From Chloroflexota bacterium (GTDB lineage Bacteria; Chloroflexota; Limnocylindria; Limnocylindrales; CSP1-4): DNA of 33,340 nucleotides. The notes under the pieces are model-generated. The model saw only the letters and a list, made by a program, of their open reading frames with translations. It was not told the origin of the DNA and did not search any database. Positions 1-8,101 of the stretch are shown here, one piece after another. The translations under genes were made by a program, and so were the position numbers. Position 1 is the stretch's first letter. Each line of letters starts with the position of its first letter. The DNA lies in the NCBI GenBank assembly GCA_021802825.1, contig JAJZRG010000044.1, forward strand, positions 1-33,340, read 5' to 3'.

Positions 1-564
1 GTGCTCAACCCAGCGCCCGCGGGCGGCCTCGACCGAAGCGTCCTGTCCCTCGCCGACGTGCTGACGCCGAACCGCGGCGAGCTGGCCCGGCTGGTGGGCG
101 ACGACGCGAAGCGGGCGGGACGAACGGCCCCCATCCCCGAGGATCCGGTCCGCGCCGGCAAGCTGCTGCTCGAGGCCATGGGAGCCGGCCCGAACGGGAT
201 CAGCGGGTTGCTGGTGACGCTCGGCTCGACGGGCGCGGTCCTCGTCCGCCGGGATGTGCCGCCGCTCGAGATCAAGTCGCCCAAGGTGAAGGCCGTGGAC
301 GCGACGGGCGCCGGCGACGCACTCAACGGCGCCCTGGCTGCGGCGCTCGCCGTGGGGCTCGACCTCGAGATGGCGTGCAAGCGGGCCGTCGTGGCCGCGT
401 CGCTGTCTGTGACCCGCGCCGGAGCCCGCGAGGGCATGCCGGGCGGCGCCGAGCTCCAAGCCAAGCTTGTGGAGCTCGGGATCGTCGCCCCGACACTGCC
501 CGCGGCGGAGCCCGACGAGGCGGGGGTCGTGGACAGCCTCGAGACGGACGCCGGCCCCGCCTGA
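1..564 (+). CDS. Ribokinase-like PfkB-family sugar kinase, C-terminal part (cut by window edge)
   Basis: This is the last 187 residues of a PfkB-family kinase, which would phosphorylate a sugar such as ribose with ATP in the cytoplasm. The visible half begins with the ribokinase-like NPAPA segment and continues with TPNRGE. The family's C-terminal signature DATGAGDALNG lies at about residues 100-110, with the catalytic-base Asp in GAGD, and is followed by the ribokinase-like ending SVTRAGAREGMP. Family members have about 300 residues, so roughly the first 110 lie outside the window and the GTG at base 1 is probably internal. An extra segment of about 20 residues (DDAKRAGRTAPIPEDPVRAG) precedes the small-domain strand. 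The family is clear; the choice of ribokinase over other PfkB kinases rests on those two motifs only. Confidence 0.85.
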   Translation: MLNPAPAGGLDRSVLSLADVLTPNRGELARLVGDDAKRAGRTAPIPEDPVRAGKLLLEAMGAGPNGISGLLVTLGSTGAVLVRRDVPPLEIKSPKVKAVDATGAGDALNGALAAALAVGLDLEMACKRAVVAASLSVTRAGAREGMPGGAELQAKLVELGIVAPTLPAAEPDEAGVVDSLETDAGPA

Positions 565-576
565 TCCGCCGCGGAG

Positions 577-589
577 GCCAGGTCCTGGC
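577..589. terminator. Small hairpin between convergent genes
   Basis: GCCAG-GTC-CTGGC forms a perfect 5-bp stem in the 47-bp gap between the ribokinase-like gene and the oppositely oriented apbE. There is no T run, so a role in termination is only suggested by position. Confidence 0.25.
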
Positions 590-611
590 GGCCCGGCCGA
601 CGCGCCCTTCG

Positions 612-1703
612 CTACCCGACCCGCTCCTCGTCCACCCACGGGCTGCGCACGCGCGCCTCAGGCGTCATGCCGAGACGCCCGCGCTCATCGACCCACCACG
701 CGGCCAGACCCCGCCGGCGCGCCTCCTCGCCGATCGACTCCGATCCGCCAAGGAACAGCGCCTTGCTCCAGACCTCGTTCCAGGCGGCGTCCGGGCCCGC
801 AACGGTGACGCTCACCAACCCGCTGCGGGCGGGCTCCCGGATCGTCGGGTCGATCAGGTGGTGCACGGGGCGTCCGTCGGGTCCCGTCCAGTTCCGCACC
901 GCGACCGACGAGGTGCTCACGCCACCCGCGCGTAGGGCGCAGGCCGCGAGCGGCTCGGCGGGCTGGCCGCTCGGGACAAGCGGGTCCTCGACTCCCACGA
1001 GCCAGCCCCCGGCCGGGGGCGTCCCGGCGCACAGGACGTCGCCGCCTGCGTCGAGGAGGAGGCCCGCGCCGTGCGGGAGCGCGGCCGTCGCCGCGGCGGC
1101 CGCCCAGCGGAGCGCGAGGCCCTTCCCGATGCCCCCACTGTCGATGGGCAGGTCGGGAACGTGGACGAGTGACGCCCTGGGCGTCCCGGCCGGCACGAGG
1201 GCGATCGGCACCGACGTCCCGGGGGACGTCGGCAGGGCAGGACCGGTGCGCATCGAGGCCCCGTGCTCTCCGATGCACTCCAGCACCTCGAGGACGGTCG
1301 CGTCGAATCGGCCGTTCGTGAGCCGCCCGGCGCGGTGCGCCGTCGCGATCATCGTCCGCAGGCGCCACGACACGAGTGCAAGCCCGCCGCTGCCGGCGAG
1401 CCGATTGAGCGCCGTCAGCTCCGAGTCATCGCGGAAACGGGAGAGCGACGCATCGACGGCGCCGAACTCGGCGACGACCGCCGCCCAGGCGGCGTCCGCA
1501 GCCTCTCGGCAGCTGTCGGTCGGGTCACCCGGCGGGGGGCTGACGAAGAGCTTGAGCCGCGACCCCAGCGCTCGCCCCGCGAAGCGCAGGAGCTCAGGGC
1601 CCTCGCCTGCAGGCTCGCCCGTCGCTTCGCCCGTCGCTTCGCCCGCCACTCCGGGCAGCGGCGCAGCGGCAAGCGGCGGCTCGAGCGCGGGTAGACGTAT
1701 CAC
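612..1703 (-). CDS. apbE: FAD:protein FMN transferase (ApbE family)
   Basis: ApbE-family flavinyltransferases move FMN from FAD to a Thr/Ser of an extracytoplasmic or membrane redox protein. Family signatures are visible in order: GSRLKLFV near residue 48, the nucleotide-site motif DSGGIGKGLALRW near residues 188-200, and LLDAGGDVLCAG near 217-228. Length (363 aa) is normal with a long N-terminus. The GTG start has no obvious ribosome-binding site, and the first 35 residues include a GEATGEATGEPAGEG repeat, so the true start could be further in. It is the last gene of a minus-strand run after two coiled-coil membrane proteins and a ferric-reductase-like protein, which suggests that it flavinylates a partner of that electron-transfer unit. 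No standard FMN-binding-domain substrate is encoded here. Confidence 0.88.
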   Translation of the reverse strand: MIRLPALEPPLAAAPLPGVAGEATGEATGEPAGEGPELLRFAGRALGSRLKLFVSPPPGDPTDSCREAADAAWAAVVAEFGAVDASLSRFRDDSELTALNRLAGSGGLALVSWRLRTMIATAHRAGRLTNGRFDATVLEVLECIGEHGASMRTGPALPTSPGTSVPIALVPAGTPRASLVHVPDLPIDSGGIGKGLALRWAAAAATAALPHGAGLLLDAGGDVLCAGTPPAGGWLVGVEDPLVPSGQPAEPLAACALRAGGVSTSSVAVRNWTGPDGRPVHHLIDPTIREPARSGLVSVTVAGPDAAWNEVWSKALFLGGSESIGEEARRRGLAAWWVDERGRLGMTPEARVRSPWVDEERVG

Positions 1704-1741
1704 GGGCGATGCCAGGGACGGTGGCCTCTCTGGCAGCGGGC

Positions 1742-2398
1742 CTATGGCCTGCCCGAGCCGCCGGTCGTGGTGACGACGCTCGAGCCGCGACCGCCCCCGA
1801 CCGCGCCCCGGATCGTCACCGAGGGCAGCTTGAAGTTGGCGTTCATCGCCGCCGCCGAGCCCTGGATCCTCGCCACGAGCCTGCTGAGCTGCTGGAACTG
1901 CGCCTGGTACGCCTGCATGTCCGTGCTCGCGGCGTTGTAGTCGCTGCCCAGCGCCTTGAGCCGGGCACTCGCGTCCTTCAGCGCGGCCTCGATCTCGTCG
2001 TTCGCAGCCTTCGCCCTCGCGACGGCATCGAGCGCCGGCTGCGCGTTCGCGACGGCCTGTGACTGCGCGTGCGCCTCGAGTCCCGCCACCGTCGCGAGCG
2101 ACAGGGCGTACCCGGCGGCCGACACGCCGATGAGCACGCAGGCCCGCGTTGTCGTGGAGAGCAGGGCCTCGCCGCGCGGCTTGGCGTGCCGGGCAGCTGC
2201 GGCGATGGCTGCCGGCCTGGCCGACTCGGTGCGTACGCGCGCCATGACGCCGCCGCCCGGCGACGCGTCCCCCAGCCCGGGGACCGGGACGATCGCGAGA
2301 CGCCGGCGCTCTGCGTCGGGTCCGGGGGGCGCGGGCCGCACGGACTGCGAGCCGGCGCCGCGCCCGAAGGTGACGGGCGGAAGGACGCGCTCAGTCAT
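1742..2398 (-). CDS. Small membrane-anchored coiled-coil protein, tail VVTTTGGSG
   Basis: I do not recognise a family. The ATG at 2398 is chosen because it follows GGGGAG and overlaps the stop of the preceding gene as ATGACTGA, giving 218 residues. The first 85 or so residues are Pro/Gly/Arg-rich and probably cytoplasmic. One membrane helix follows (CVLIGVSAAGYALSLATVAGL), then an Ala/Gln-rich helical segment of about 80 residues likely to form a coiled coil, and a disordered Gly-rich tail ending VVTTTGGSGRP. The preceding gene product has the same plan and nearly the same tail, so the two look like diverged paralogues. Context is an ApbE/ferric-reductase electron-transfer operon. A structural or flavin-acceptor role is speculation. 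Confidence 0.75.
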   Translation of the reverse strand: MTERVLPPVTFGRGAGSQSVRPAPPGPDAERRRLAIVPVPGLGDASPGGGVMARVRTESARPAAIAAAARHAKPRGEALLSTTTRACVLIGVSAAGYALSLATVAGLEAHAQSQAVANAQPALDAVARAKAANDEIEAALKDASARLKALGSDYNAASTDMQAYQAQFQQLSRLVARIQGSAAAMNANFKLPSVTIRGAVGGGRGSSVVTTTGGSGRP

Positions 2399-2906
2399 CG
2401 TGCTCCCCGCCGCCGCCAGCGCCACTGGCGCCGGTCGTGGTCACGACCCTGCGCACGACCGAGCGCTTCGCCGAGGCGTTGAGGGCGGCTTGCTTGGCCG
2501 CCGCGGCATTCAGCTGGGCCAGGCGAGTCTGGGCCGCCCTCAGCTGACCCTGCATGGAGGCGAGCTTGGCCTGTGCGGCCTTGAGCTGGCCCTGGACCGT
2601 CGCAGCCGTGTCGTTCTGCTGGGCCATGGCCCCGTTGGCTGCGTCGAGCGCCGATCGGAGGTCGGCCACCTGCTGGGCGACCTGGTCGATCTCGCCCGCA
2701 AGGGCCTGTGTCCGCTGGTGCTGGGCCTGGAGCGAGTTGCCGACGCTGTTCGCCGACACGGGGTTCGCGTCGAGCGGCGCCGAGTCGGCTCGCCAGTTCG
2801 CGGCGTACTCAACGGACATCGCGCCAGCGCCGATCACGCTGGCCGTCGCGCCCACGACAAGCGCCTTGCGGGTCGCCCGTTGCAGGACGGAATTGGTGGT
2901 CTTCAC
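2391..2906 (-). CDS. Small membrane-anchored coiled-coil protein, tail VVTTTGASG
   Basis: A 171-residue protein of unrecognised family. The GTG start at 2906 has a strong GGAGGA just upstream and overlaps the stop of the ferric-reductase-like gene as GTGA, so translation is coupled. A short basic N-terminus is followed by one membrane helix (about residues 14-33, VVGATASVIGAGAMSVEYA). A long Ala/Gln-rich helix with heptad-like spacing (about 45-140) follows, then a flexible Gly-rich tail RRVVTTTGASGAGGGGEHDD. The plan, one helix then a predicted extracytoplasmic coiled coil, matches the next gene downstream, with which it shares the VVTTTG[A/G]SG motif. Neither protein has the usual FMN-bind domain or its D-x-x-[ST]-G-A-T acceptor motif, although apbE lies in the same operon. 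Confidence 0.8.
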   Translation of the reverse strand: MKTTNSVLQRATRKALVVGATASVIGAGAMSVEYAANWRADSAPLDANPVSANSVGNSLQAQHQRTQALAGEIDQVAQQVADLRSALDAANGAMAQQNDTAATVQGQLKAAQAKLASMQGQLRAAQTRLAQLNAAAAKQAALNASAKRSVVRRVVTTTGASGAGGGGEHDD

Positions 2907-3610
2907 GACTCCTCCGAAGCGGGCGCCGGCTCGGGCCGGCGAAGTGGGACGGCGACAGGGATGCTCGCGGCGGCTTGCCGCTGGGCGGGACCGATGGCGG
3001 ACCACCACCGATGCGCGATGCCGAGCAGGACGAGGCCGCCGGTGAACAGATAGAGCGGCAGGAGGGCCACGGTGTCCGTGCCGGCGAGGACGCCGTGGAC
3101 CCAGGCCATCAGGAAGACGAGGGCGCCGAGTCGGTGGATCCGGAGCCACCAGCCCGCGGGCAAGAGGCGCGTCCACTTCGCGGTCGCCGCCGTGATGATC
3201 ATCGCGTAGAGCGCGACGGAGCCGATGGCGACCGGGACAGGCCGGTACTGGGAGAACCCGGGGACGAAGGCGCCGATCCAGTCAACGCCCGCGTACGGGT
3301 CGACGGCAAGCAGGACGATGTGGAGCGTGAGGAACGCGCCCGTGAACACGGTCAGGAGCTCGTGCCACGGGAAGACGACACGGCTCGTCCGCGGGTCGCC
3401 GCTGTTGCGCGGATGGCTCAGCCAGACGCCTGCGGCCACCTCGAGCGCGAGCAGGAGGTAGGCCGTGATCCCGAGGGCGCGCGCAGCCACCCACGGTCGG
3501 ACCGAGAGGGTGCGCTCGTCGGTGGCCGGGATCACCTGGTCGGTCACACCGAGGGCCACGAGCGCGGCCACGGCGCCGATGATGACCAGGGTGGCGAGAC
3601 TCGCGCGCAT
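2903..3610 (-). CDS. Ferric-reductase-like transmembrane protein (haem b type)
   Basis: A 235-residue integral membrane protein with about six helices and the layout of the ferric reductase-like transmembrane domain (PF01794), which passes electrons across the membrane through b haems. Candidate haem-ligand histidines sit in helices: PWHELLTVF and FLTLHIVLL in one half, and RIHRLG and MAWVHGVL in the other, the usual paired arrangement. There is no fused FAD/NAD(P)H oxidoreductase domain, so another protein must supply or take the electrons. The C-terminus is Pro/Arg-rich and probably cytoplasmic. The ATG overlaps the stop of a 19-codon upstream ORF as TGATG, and the stop overlaps the next start as GTGA. 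ApbE two genes further on suggests a covalent-flavin partner. Confidence 0.8.
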   Translation of the reverse strand: MRASLATLVIIGAVAALVALGVTDQVIPATDERTLSVRPWVAARALGITAYLLLALEVAAGVWLSHPRNSGDPRTSRVVFPWHELLTVFTGAFLTLHIVLLAVDPYAGVDWIGAFVPGFSQYRPVPVAIGSVALYAMIITAATAKWTRLLPAGWWLRIHRLGALVFLMAWVHGVLAGTDTVALLPLYLFTGGLVLLGIAHRWWSAIGPAQRQAAASIPVAVPLRRPEPAPASEES

Positions 3611-3669
3611 CAGCGCGACGCCGTGCTGAACGGCAGGGCGACGATGGGGCGCGCGGGACGAACAGGCAT
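3610..3669 (-). CDS. 19-residue leader ORF upstream of the ferric-reductase-like gene
   Basis: ATG at 3669 is preceded by CGGAGGACCG, the best ribosome-binding site in this operon. It opens a 19-codon frame (MPVRPARPIVALPFSTASR) whose TGA overlaps the ferric-reductase ATG as TGATG. The ferric-reductase start has no good site of its own, so the short ORF probably loads ribosomes by coupling. It may be only a translational leader; the peptide resembles nothing I know. Confidence 0.45.
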   Translation of the reverse strand: MPVRPARPIVALPFSTASR

Positions 3670-3789
3670 CGGTCCTCCGGAGCGTGTGGTACGGCTCAGA
3701 GGCCCCCCATCGCCCGGAGGTTTCACATCGACGCCAGCTGATAGTCCTCCCGTGAGCCGGTACCAGTCCTTGCCGATGCCGTTCTCGGA

Positions 3790-4944
3790 CTACTTCGCCG
3801 GCGCGTACCCGGTGAGCTCGACGTACGCCTGGCCGACCGTGACCCGCCCGTGGACCCGTGCCCTCACCCGCTGGGACCCCTCCCAGTACACGACGCCCGT
3901 CGTCGCCCAGGTGTCGAGCTCCTGCTGCGCCACCGTGGGCGTGAGTTCGGCCACGATCCCGGCCGATGGGATGGCCAGCTTCCAGCCCGCGGGGTAGGTC
4001 ACCGACGTCTGAGGCGACGTCCAGTGCTCGGTCACGGTCACGGTGAAGTCACCCGGGCCCAGCCGCCGGGTCGTCCCGTTCGCGCCGACCAGCGTCCCGT
4101 AGACCAGCGGGTAGGTGCCGTCGATGGAGCGGACCATCGAGAGGGTCACGTCCGTGCCGTCTCCGAGGTTGAGCGCGAACCAGTCCCAACCGCCGCCCAC
4201 CGAGATGAAGTCGCCCCACTGGTGGTCGAACCAGGCGGAGCCCGTGACCCGGAACGTCCTCGTGCCCACGGTGAGAGATCCCGTCGCGGTCATCGCCGTC
4301 CGCGAGTAGTAGTAGGAGCCGCCAGCCGGGCCGAAGTTGATGAAGCCGTCCCCGTTGTGGAGGGCCGGCGGCTTGGTGGCGTGGAGGCTGAGGTCGAGGC
4401 CGAAGCCGCCCGACGGGTCGCCGAGTGCCTCGCCGGGCAGCGCGGTCGCGGTGAGGCGGTCGTCGCCGGACGCGCCGCGCATGGTCCAGGCCGGCCGCGA
4501 GAAGGTGGACGGGTTCGCCGGGTCGAGGCCGCGGATGGCGAAGTCGAAGCCGGCCGCGCCGGCCGCGCCCACGTTCACCTGCGGCCCGACCTCCGCTCGC
4601 TGCGCATAGTGGAACTGCCGCCCCTTCTCGTCGGTGAGCGCGAGGTGGGAGGCCCACGACACAGGGAAGTCGCCGCGCTCCGCGCGGAACACCACGAACT
4701 CGAAGCCCCAGTGGGCCCCGGTCTCGTCCACGAGGTGCCCAGTGTCGTACCACCACTCGGTGAGGCGATCGTGGGGTGCGTCATCGCGCGGCAGCACGAC
4801 GGGCTGCGGGTCGGGCGGGCGGGGCGGGCTAGCGGGGGCAGCCGTGGACTGGGGATGGGCGACCGGCGGGTTGGCGAGGATCGGCCCGCTGCACGCGGCG
4901 GCGGCCAGGGCGATCGCCGCGAGGAGCGGCAGTGAGCGCCTCAT
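3790..4944 (-). CDS. CrtC/AttH-like lipocalin-fold lipoprotein
   Basis: A 384-residue protein of the CrtC/AttH superfamily (carotenoid 1,2-hydratase-like, often annotated as predicted secreted hydrolase or lipocalin-like domain). The N-terminus is a lipoprotein signal with lipobox AAAC, acylated Cys at residue 18, followed by a Pro-rich linker. Both hallmark motifs are present: EWWYDTGHL near the start of the mature domain and WFDHQWGDF in the middle. The start overlaps the MMPL transporter stop as ATGA, so the two are co-translated. In context it probably works outside the membrane with the exporter, perhaps on a hydrophobic substrate. CrtC hydrates carotenoid double bonds, but no carotenoid genes are nearby and the substrate is unknown. 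Confidence 0.85.
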   Translation of the reverse strand: MRRSLPLLAAIALAAAACSGPILANPPVAHPQSTAAPASPPRPPDPQPVVLPRDDAPHDRLTEWWYDTGHLVDETGAHWGFEFVVFRAERGDFPVSWASHLALTDEKGRQFHYAQRAEVGPQVNVGAAGAAGFDFAIRGLDPANPSTFSRPAWTMRGASGDDRLTATALPGEALGDPSGGFGLDLSLHATKPPALHNGDGFINFGPAGGSYYYSRTAMTATGSLTVGTRTFRVTGSAWFDHQWGDFISVGGGWDWFALNLGDGTDVTLSMVRSIDGTYPLVYGTLVGANGTTRRLGPGDFTVTVTEHWTSPQTSVTYPAGWKLAIPSAGIVAELTPTVAQQELDTWATTGVVYWEGSQRVRARVHGRVTVGQAYVELTGYAPAK

Positions 4945-7211
4945 CGCGTGGTCGCCTCGATGTCGGCCTCGGTCCGCGGCAGCACCCCGGCCAGGGCGCG
5001 CTCCAGGCGCGCCGGGACCCACCAGTTCCAGCGCCCGAGCAGCCGCATCGTCGCCGGGACCAGCAGCGCCCGGACGATCGTGGCGTCCAGCGCCACCGCG
5101 ATTGCGACGCCGAGCCCGAGCGCTTTGATGAGCACGATGTCGGCGAACGCGAACGATCCCGCCACCACGACCACGATGAGCGCCGCCGAGGACACGATCC
5201 GCCCGCTCCGCTCGAGCCCGCGCGCGACCGCCTCGGTGTTGTCGGCGGTCCGGTCCCAGACCTCCTTCATCCGCGACAGCAGGAAGACCTCGTAGTCCAT
5301 CGACAGCCCGAACAGCACGCAGAACAGGATCACCGGCTGCGTGGTCTCCACGAAGCCGAGCGGCTGGAACGCGAGCGGCGCCGACAGGTTGCCGTCCTGG
5401 AAGATCCACACCAGCGCGCCGAAGCTGGCCACGATCGAGAGCGTGTTCATCACCAGCGCCTTGACCGGCAGGACCACGGACCGCAGCAGGACGAACAGGA
5501 CGAGGAACGTGGTCAGCACGATGAACGCCGCCGTCCGCGGGAAGTCGGCCCAGACGCGCGTGACCACGTCCTCGACATCGGCCGCCCCGCCGCCCACCAG
5601 CACATGCACCCCGGCCGGCGGCGCCAGGGGACCGGCCGGGTCGCGGAGGTCGTGGACCAGTGCCCGACCCTCGGCCGCGTTCGACCCGAACGGCGTGGTG
5701 ATCGTGAAGGCGGTCAGGCTGCCCTTCGTCGTGGCAGCGAGAGCTGTCGCGACGTAACGGTCGGGCGGCCCGGCCGGTGCCGCGTACAGGAGCTGGTACT
5801 GGGCGAGCGTCAGGCGCGGGTCGACGTCCACGAGGCTGGTCACGCGCAGGATCCTGGGATCCGCGGCCAGCCGTCGGGAGTAGTCGAACAGCGCGGCGAC
5901 ATTGGCCGGCATCGTGGCGTCGCCCTCCGTCCGGACCGCGAGCACGAGCGGCGCGAAGTCGCCCTCGCCGAACGACTTCGCCAGCACGTCATACGCCTGC
6001 CGCGATGGCACGCCCGGCGGCAGGATGGTCGCGTCCGGGGCGTTGAACCGGACGTGGAGGAACGGGACGCCGAGCGCGATGAGGATCGCGAGGGTCGGGA
6101 CGAAGACGCGGACCGGGTGGCGCATGACCCGCCGCGCGAGCCTCGCCCAGGGCCCGTCCGCGCCGGGGTCGACCTTCACGCGCCGCACGGCGAGGGCGTC
6201 GATCCGCGTGCCGATGATGGCGAGGATCGCCGGCAGCAGCGTGAGCGCCGACGCGACGGCGAGGCCCACGACGATCGCGCCCGCGATCCCCACCGAGCGC
6301 AGGATCATGAACTCGAACAGGACGAGGCCGAGCAGCCCCAGCAGCACGGTGAGCCCGCTGAAGAACACGGCGCGTCCGGCCGTGGCCACGGTGACGCGCA
6401 CGGCCTCGGCCACGCGGTCGGGCTGGCCCGCCCGGTGGGCCAGCTCCTCCCGGAAGCGGCTCGTCATGAGCAGCGAGTAGTCAACGCCCAGCCCGAGTCC
6501 GAGCAGCGTGGCGAGGTTGAGCACGAAGATGCTCATGGGCGTGAGCGAGGCCACGATGAACACCCCGGCCAGGGCCACCAGCACGGCCGTCCCGCCCACG
6601 GCCAGCGGCACGGCGGCCGCAACCACGCTGCCGAAGACGAGGAGGAGCGCGAGGGCGGCCAGCGGGAGCGAGATGACCTCGCTTCGGCGCAGGTCGCTCT
6701 CGGTCACCGACTGGACGTCTCCGTAGAACGCCGGCCCGCCCCCGACCAGGACGCGCAGGCCCGGCACCTGGTGGATCGCGGCCTGCACGCCGGGGATCGC
6801 GGCGGGCGACTCGTCGGGCGGCAGGTCGAGGAACACGACGTCGTACGCCGTGTGGCCGTCGGCGGAGACCTGTCGGGGGGCGACGGTGTGCGACAGGATG
6901 CTCGTGACGTGGGGCGCCCTTGCCACGTCGCGGGTCGCGGCGGTCACGGCCGTGAGCCACGGCAGGGTCCCCGCCGTCATCGTGTCCGAGGTGTAGACGA
7001 GCACGAACGCGGACGGCTCGACGCCCAGCTCCTGCTGGAGGACCTGTTTCGCCCGGGCCGACTCGAGGTTGTCGAGGATGAAGCCGCCGGCCGACAGCGC
7101 GCCGGGCGCGCGGGGCGCAAGCGGGATCGCGAGCAGGATCAGCAGGGCCCACCCGCCGACGATCCACCACCGGCGGCGGACGGCGAACCGCCCCAGTCGC
7201 TCGAAAGTCAT
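4941..7211 (-). CDS. MMPL/RND-family membrane transporter
   Basis: A 756-residue exporter of the MMPL branch of the RND superfamily, which uses the proton gradient to move lipids or other hydrophobic compounds across the inner membrane. The layout is duplicated: an N-terminal helix (WWIVGGWALLILLAIPLAP), a soluble loop of about 150 residues, a helix bundle, a second soluble loop, and a second bundle. The Asp-Tyr pairs typical of MmpL proton relays are in both halves (LGLGVDYSLLMTSRF and FGLSMDYEVFLLSRMKEV). The length is at the short end for MmpL. It is first in a two-gene unit with the CrtC/AttH-like lipoprotein. The start has only a weak ribosome-binding site, and the 200-bp gap to the divergent gene at 7413 presumably holds both promoters. 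Confidence 0.93.
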   Translation of the reverse strand: MTFERLGRFAVRRRWWIVGGWALLILLAIPLAPRAPGALSAGGFILDNLESARAKQVLQQELGVEPSAFVLVYTSDTMTAGTLPWLTAVTAATRDVARAPHVTSILSHTVAPRQVSADGHTAYDVVFLDLPPDESPAAIPGVQAAIHQVPGLRVLVGGGPAFYGDVQSVTESDLRRSEVISLPLAALALLLVFGSVVAAAVPLAVGGTAVLVALAGVFIVASLTPMSIFVLNLATLLGLGLGVDYSLLMTSRFREELAHRAGQPDRVAEAVRVTVATAGRAVFFSGLTVLLGLLGLVLFEFMILRSVGIAGAIVVGLAVASALTLLPAILAIIGTRIDALAVRRVKVDPGADGPWARLARRVMRHPVRVFVPTLAILIALGVPFLHVRFNAPDATILPPGVPSRQAYDVLAKSFGEGDFAPLVLAVRTEGDATMPANVAALFDYSRRLAADPRILRVTSLVDVDPRLTLAQYQLLYAAPAGPPDRYVATALAATTKGSLTAFTITTPFGSNAAEGRALVHDLRDPAGPLAPPAGVHVLVGGGAADVEDVVTRVWADFPRTAAFIVLTTFLVLFVLLRSVVLPVKALVMNTLSIVASFGALVWIFQDGNLSAPLAFQPLGFVETTQPVILFCVLFGLSMDYEVFLLSRMKEVWDRTADNTEAVARGLERSGRIVSSAALIVVVVAGSFAFADIVLIKALGLGVAIAVALDATIVRALLVPATMRLLGRWNWWVPARLERALAGVLPRTEADIEATTR

Positions 7212-7412
7212 CGGGGCTCGGATTCGAACGTGCGCGTCACGGGTAGCAGGTTAGGCCGAAACCGCGTCGGGTGCTTCGGCCGCGCCCCACGTCCGTGCGG
7301 TCCACGCCCGTGCCGGTCACGCCGGTACGGTCCCGCGCGGCGGTCTGCTAGCATCGACCGACCGCGCGCGCCGCGGCTCATTCCGCAACGTCTTTGCCGA
7401 AGGACCACCCGC

Positions 7413-7748
7413 GTGACGCTCTTCACGATCTGGTTCACGAAGCTCCCGGACTTCCTCGTCATCCTGATTGCCGCGACGATCCTCGCGGGCGGCTTCGTCT
7501 ACGTGTTCGCGCGCTCCGCGATGGTTGCCGAGGGCGGCCGTCACGGCTGGGCGCGCCGGATCACGCAGCCCAACGGCAAGGTCACCTTCGCGGTCCTGGC
7601 CGTCGTGTGGGCGCTCGTGTTCGGGATCGGGCTCCAGCTGGTCCCCCACGAGGGTGCCAGCTCCCCGTATGGCGGTCTGGGGCTCATCGCGCTGTTCAGC
7701 GGCTTCTTCATCATGATGGGCTTCATCTGGAGCGTCGTCGGCGAGTAG
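7413..7748 (+). CDS. Small three-helix membrane protein, unknown function
   Basis: A GTG start preceded by GAAGGA (about 7 nt spacing) gives a 111-residue protein with three predicted membrane helices (about residues 13-33, 58-76 and 88-108). A short loop between the first two carries ARRITQPNGK. No family is recognised. It is transcribed away from the MMPL gene and ends before a perfect 10-bp hairpin. The hydrophobic pattern and codon use look genuinely coding, while the very long open frame that continues upstream of it is an antisense shadow of the transporter gene. Confidence 0.7.
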   Translation: MTLFTIWFTKLPDFLVILIAATILAGGFVYVFARSAMVAEGGRHGWARRITQPNGKVTFAVLAVVWALVFGIGLQLVPHEGASSPYGGLGLIALFSGFFIMMGFIWSVVGE

Positions 7749-7780
7749 CCCGCTCACGGCGCAGGGATCTGGAGCAGCCC

Positions 7781-7804
7781 GAAGCCCGGCTCAGGCCGGG
7801 CTTC
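7781..7804. terminator. Perfect 10-bp hairpin between convergent genes
   Basis: GAAGCCCGGC-TCAG-GCCGGGCTTC is a perfect inverted repeat with a 4-nt loop, 33 bp after the small membrane-protein gene and downstream of the oppositely oriented lipoprotein genes. There is no T run on either side, so it would be a strong-stem, possibly bidirectional terminator. Confidence 0.55.
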
Positions 7805-7898
7805 ACGATGTGCGCGGCCAGCGGCCACGGGGGTCCGCGGGCCACACAGAACGGCCCGACCGGATTCCCGATCTGGCCGTCCCGAGCGCTGAGCCCCG

Positions 7899-8100
7899 TC
7901 AGGGCAGGCCGGACACCGGCATCTGGGCACCGTCGAAGCTCGACTTCTGGAGCTGCGTGGAGCCGATGGAGCTGGGCAGCATCGCCTCGAGGTCGGCGGC
8001 CTGGCTGGCCGAGAGGCTGATCTGGGGCCCACCCGAGCCGCTCGCGCCCGCCGACGGCGACTCGGACGGGGCGCGACCCTGGGGCGCGCGCCCGCAGCGT
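7899..8100 (-). pseudogene. Truncated paralogue of the adjacent lipoprotein
   Basis: Read on the minus strand, this stretch encodes a Ser/Pro/Ala linker and then ISLSASQAADLEAMLPSSIG followed by STQLQKSSFDGAQMPVSGLP and a stop. It aligns well with the intact neighbour (ISLTPGNASALEAMIPDKVG, then TTTITKTSFD). There is no signal peptide or start codon, and only about 45 residues of the domain remain. The sequence around its stop (TCAGGGCAGG) resembles that of the intact gene. It is most simply a tandem duplicate that lost its beginning and most of its end, but a short coupled protein is not excluded. Confidence 0.5.
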
Positions 8101-8101
8101 G

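Noticed and set aside
7195..7260. TTCGAATCC-AGCCCCG on the minus strand resembling a tRNA T-arm and acceptor end
   Set aside because: The T-stem does not pair, and no anticodon or D arm can be folded upstream.
4932..7748. A 938-codon open frame on the plus strand, opposite the transporter gene
   Set aside because: It is antisense to the MMPL gene, Arg/His/Gln-rich without any fold signal. Only its last 111 codons, beyond the transporter, are a real gene.
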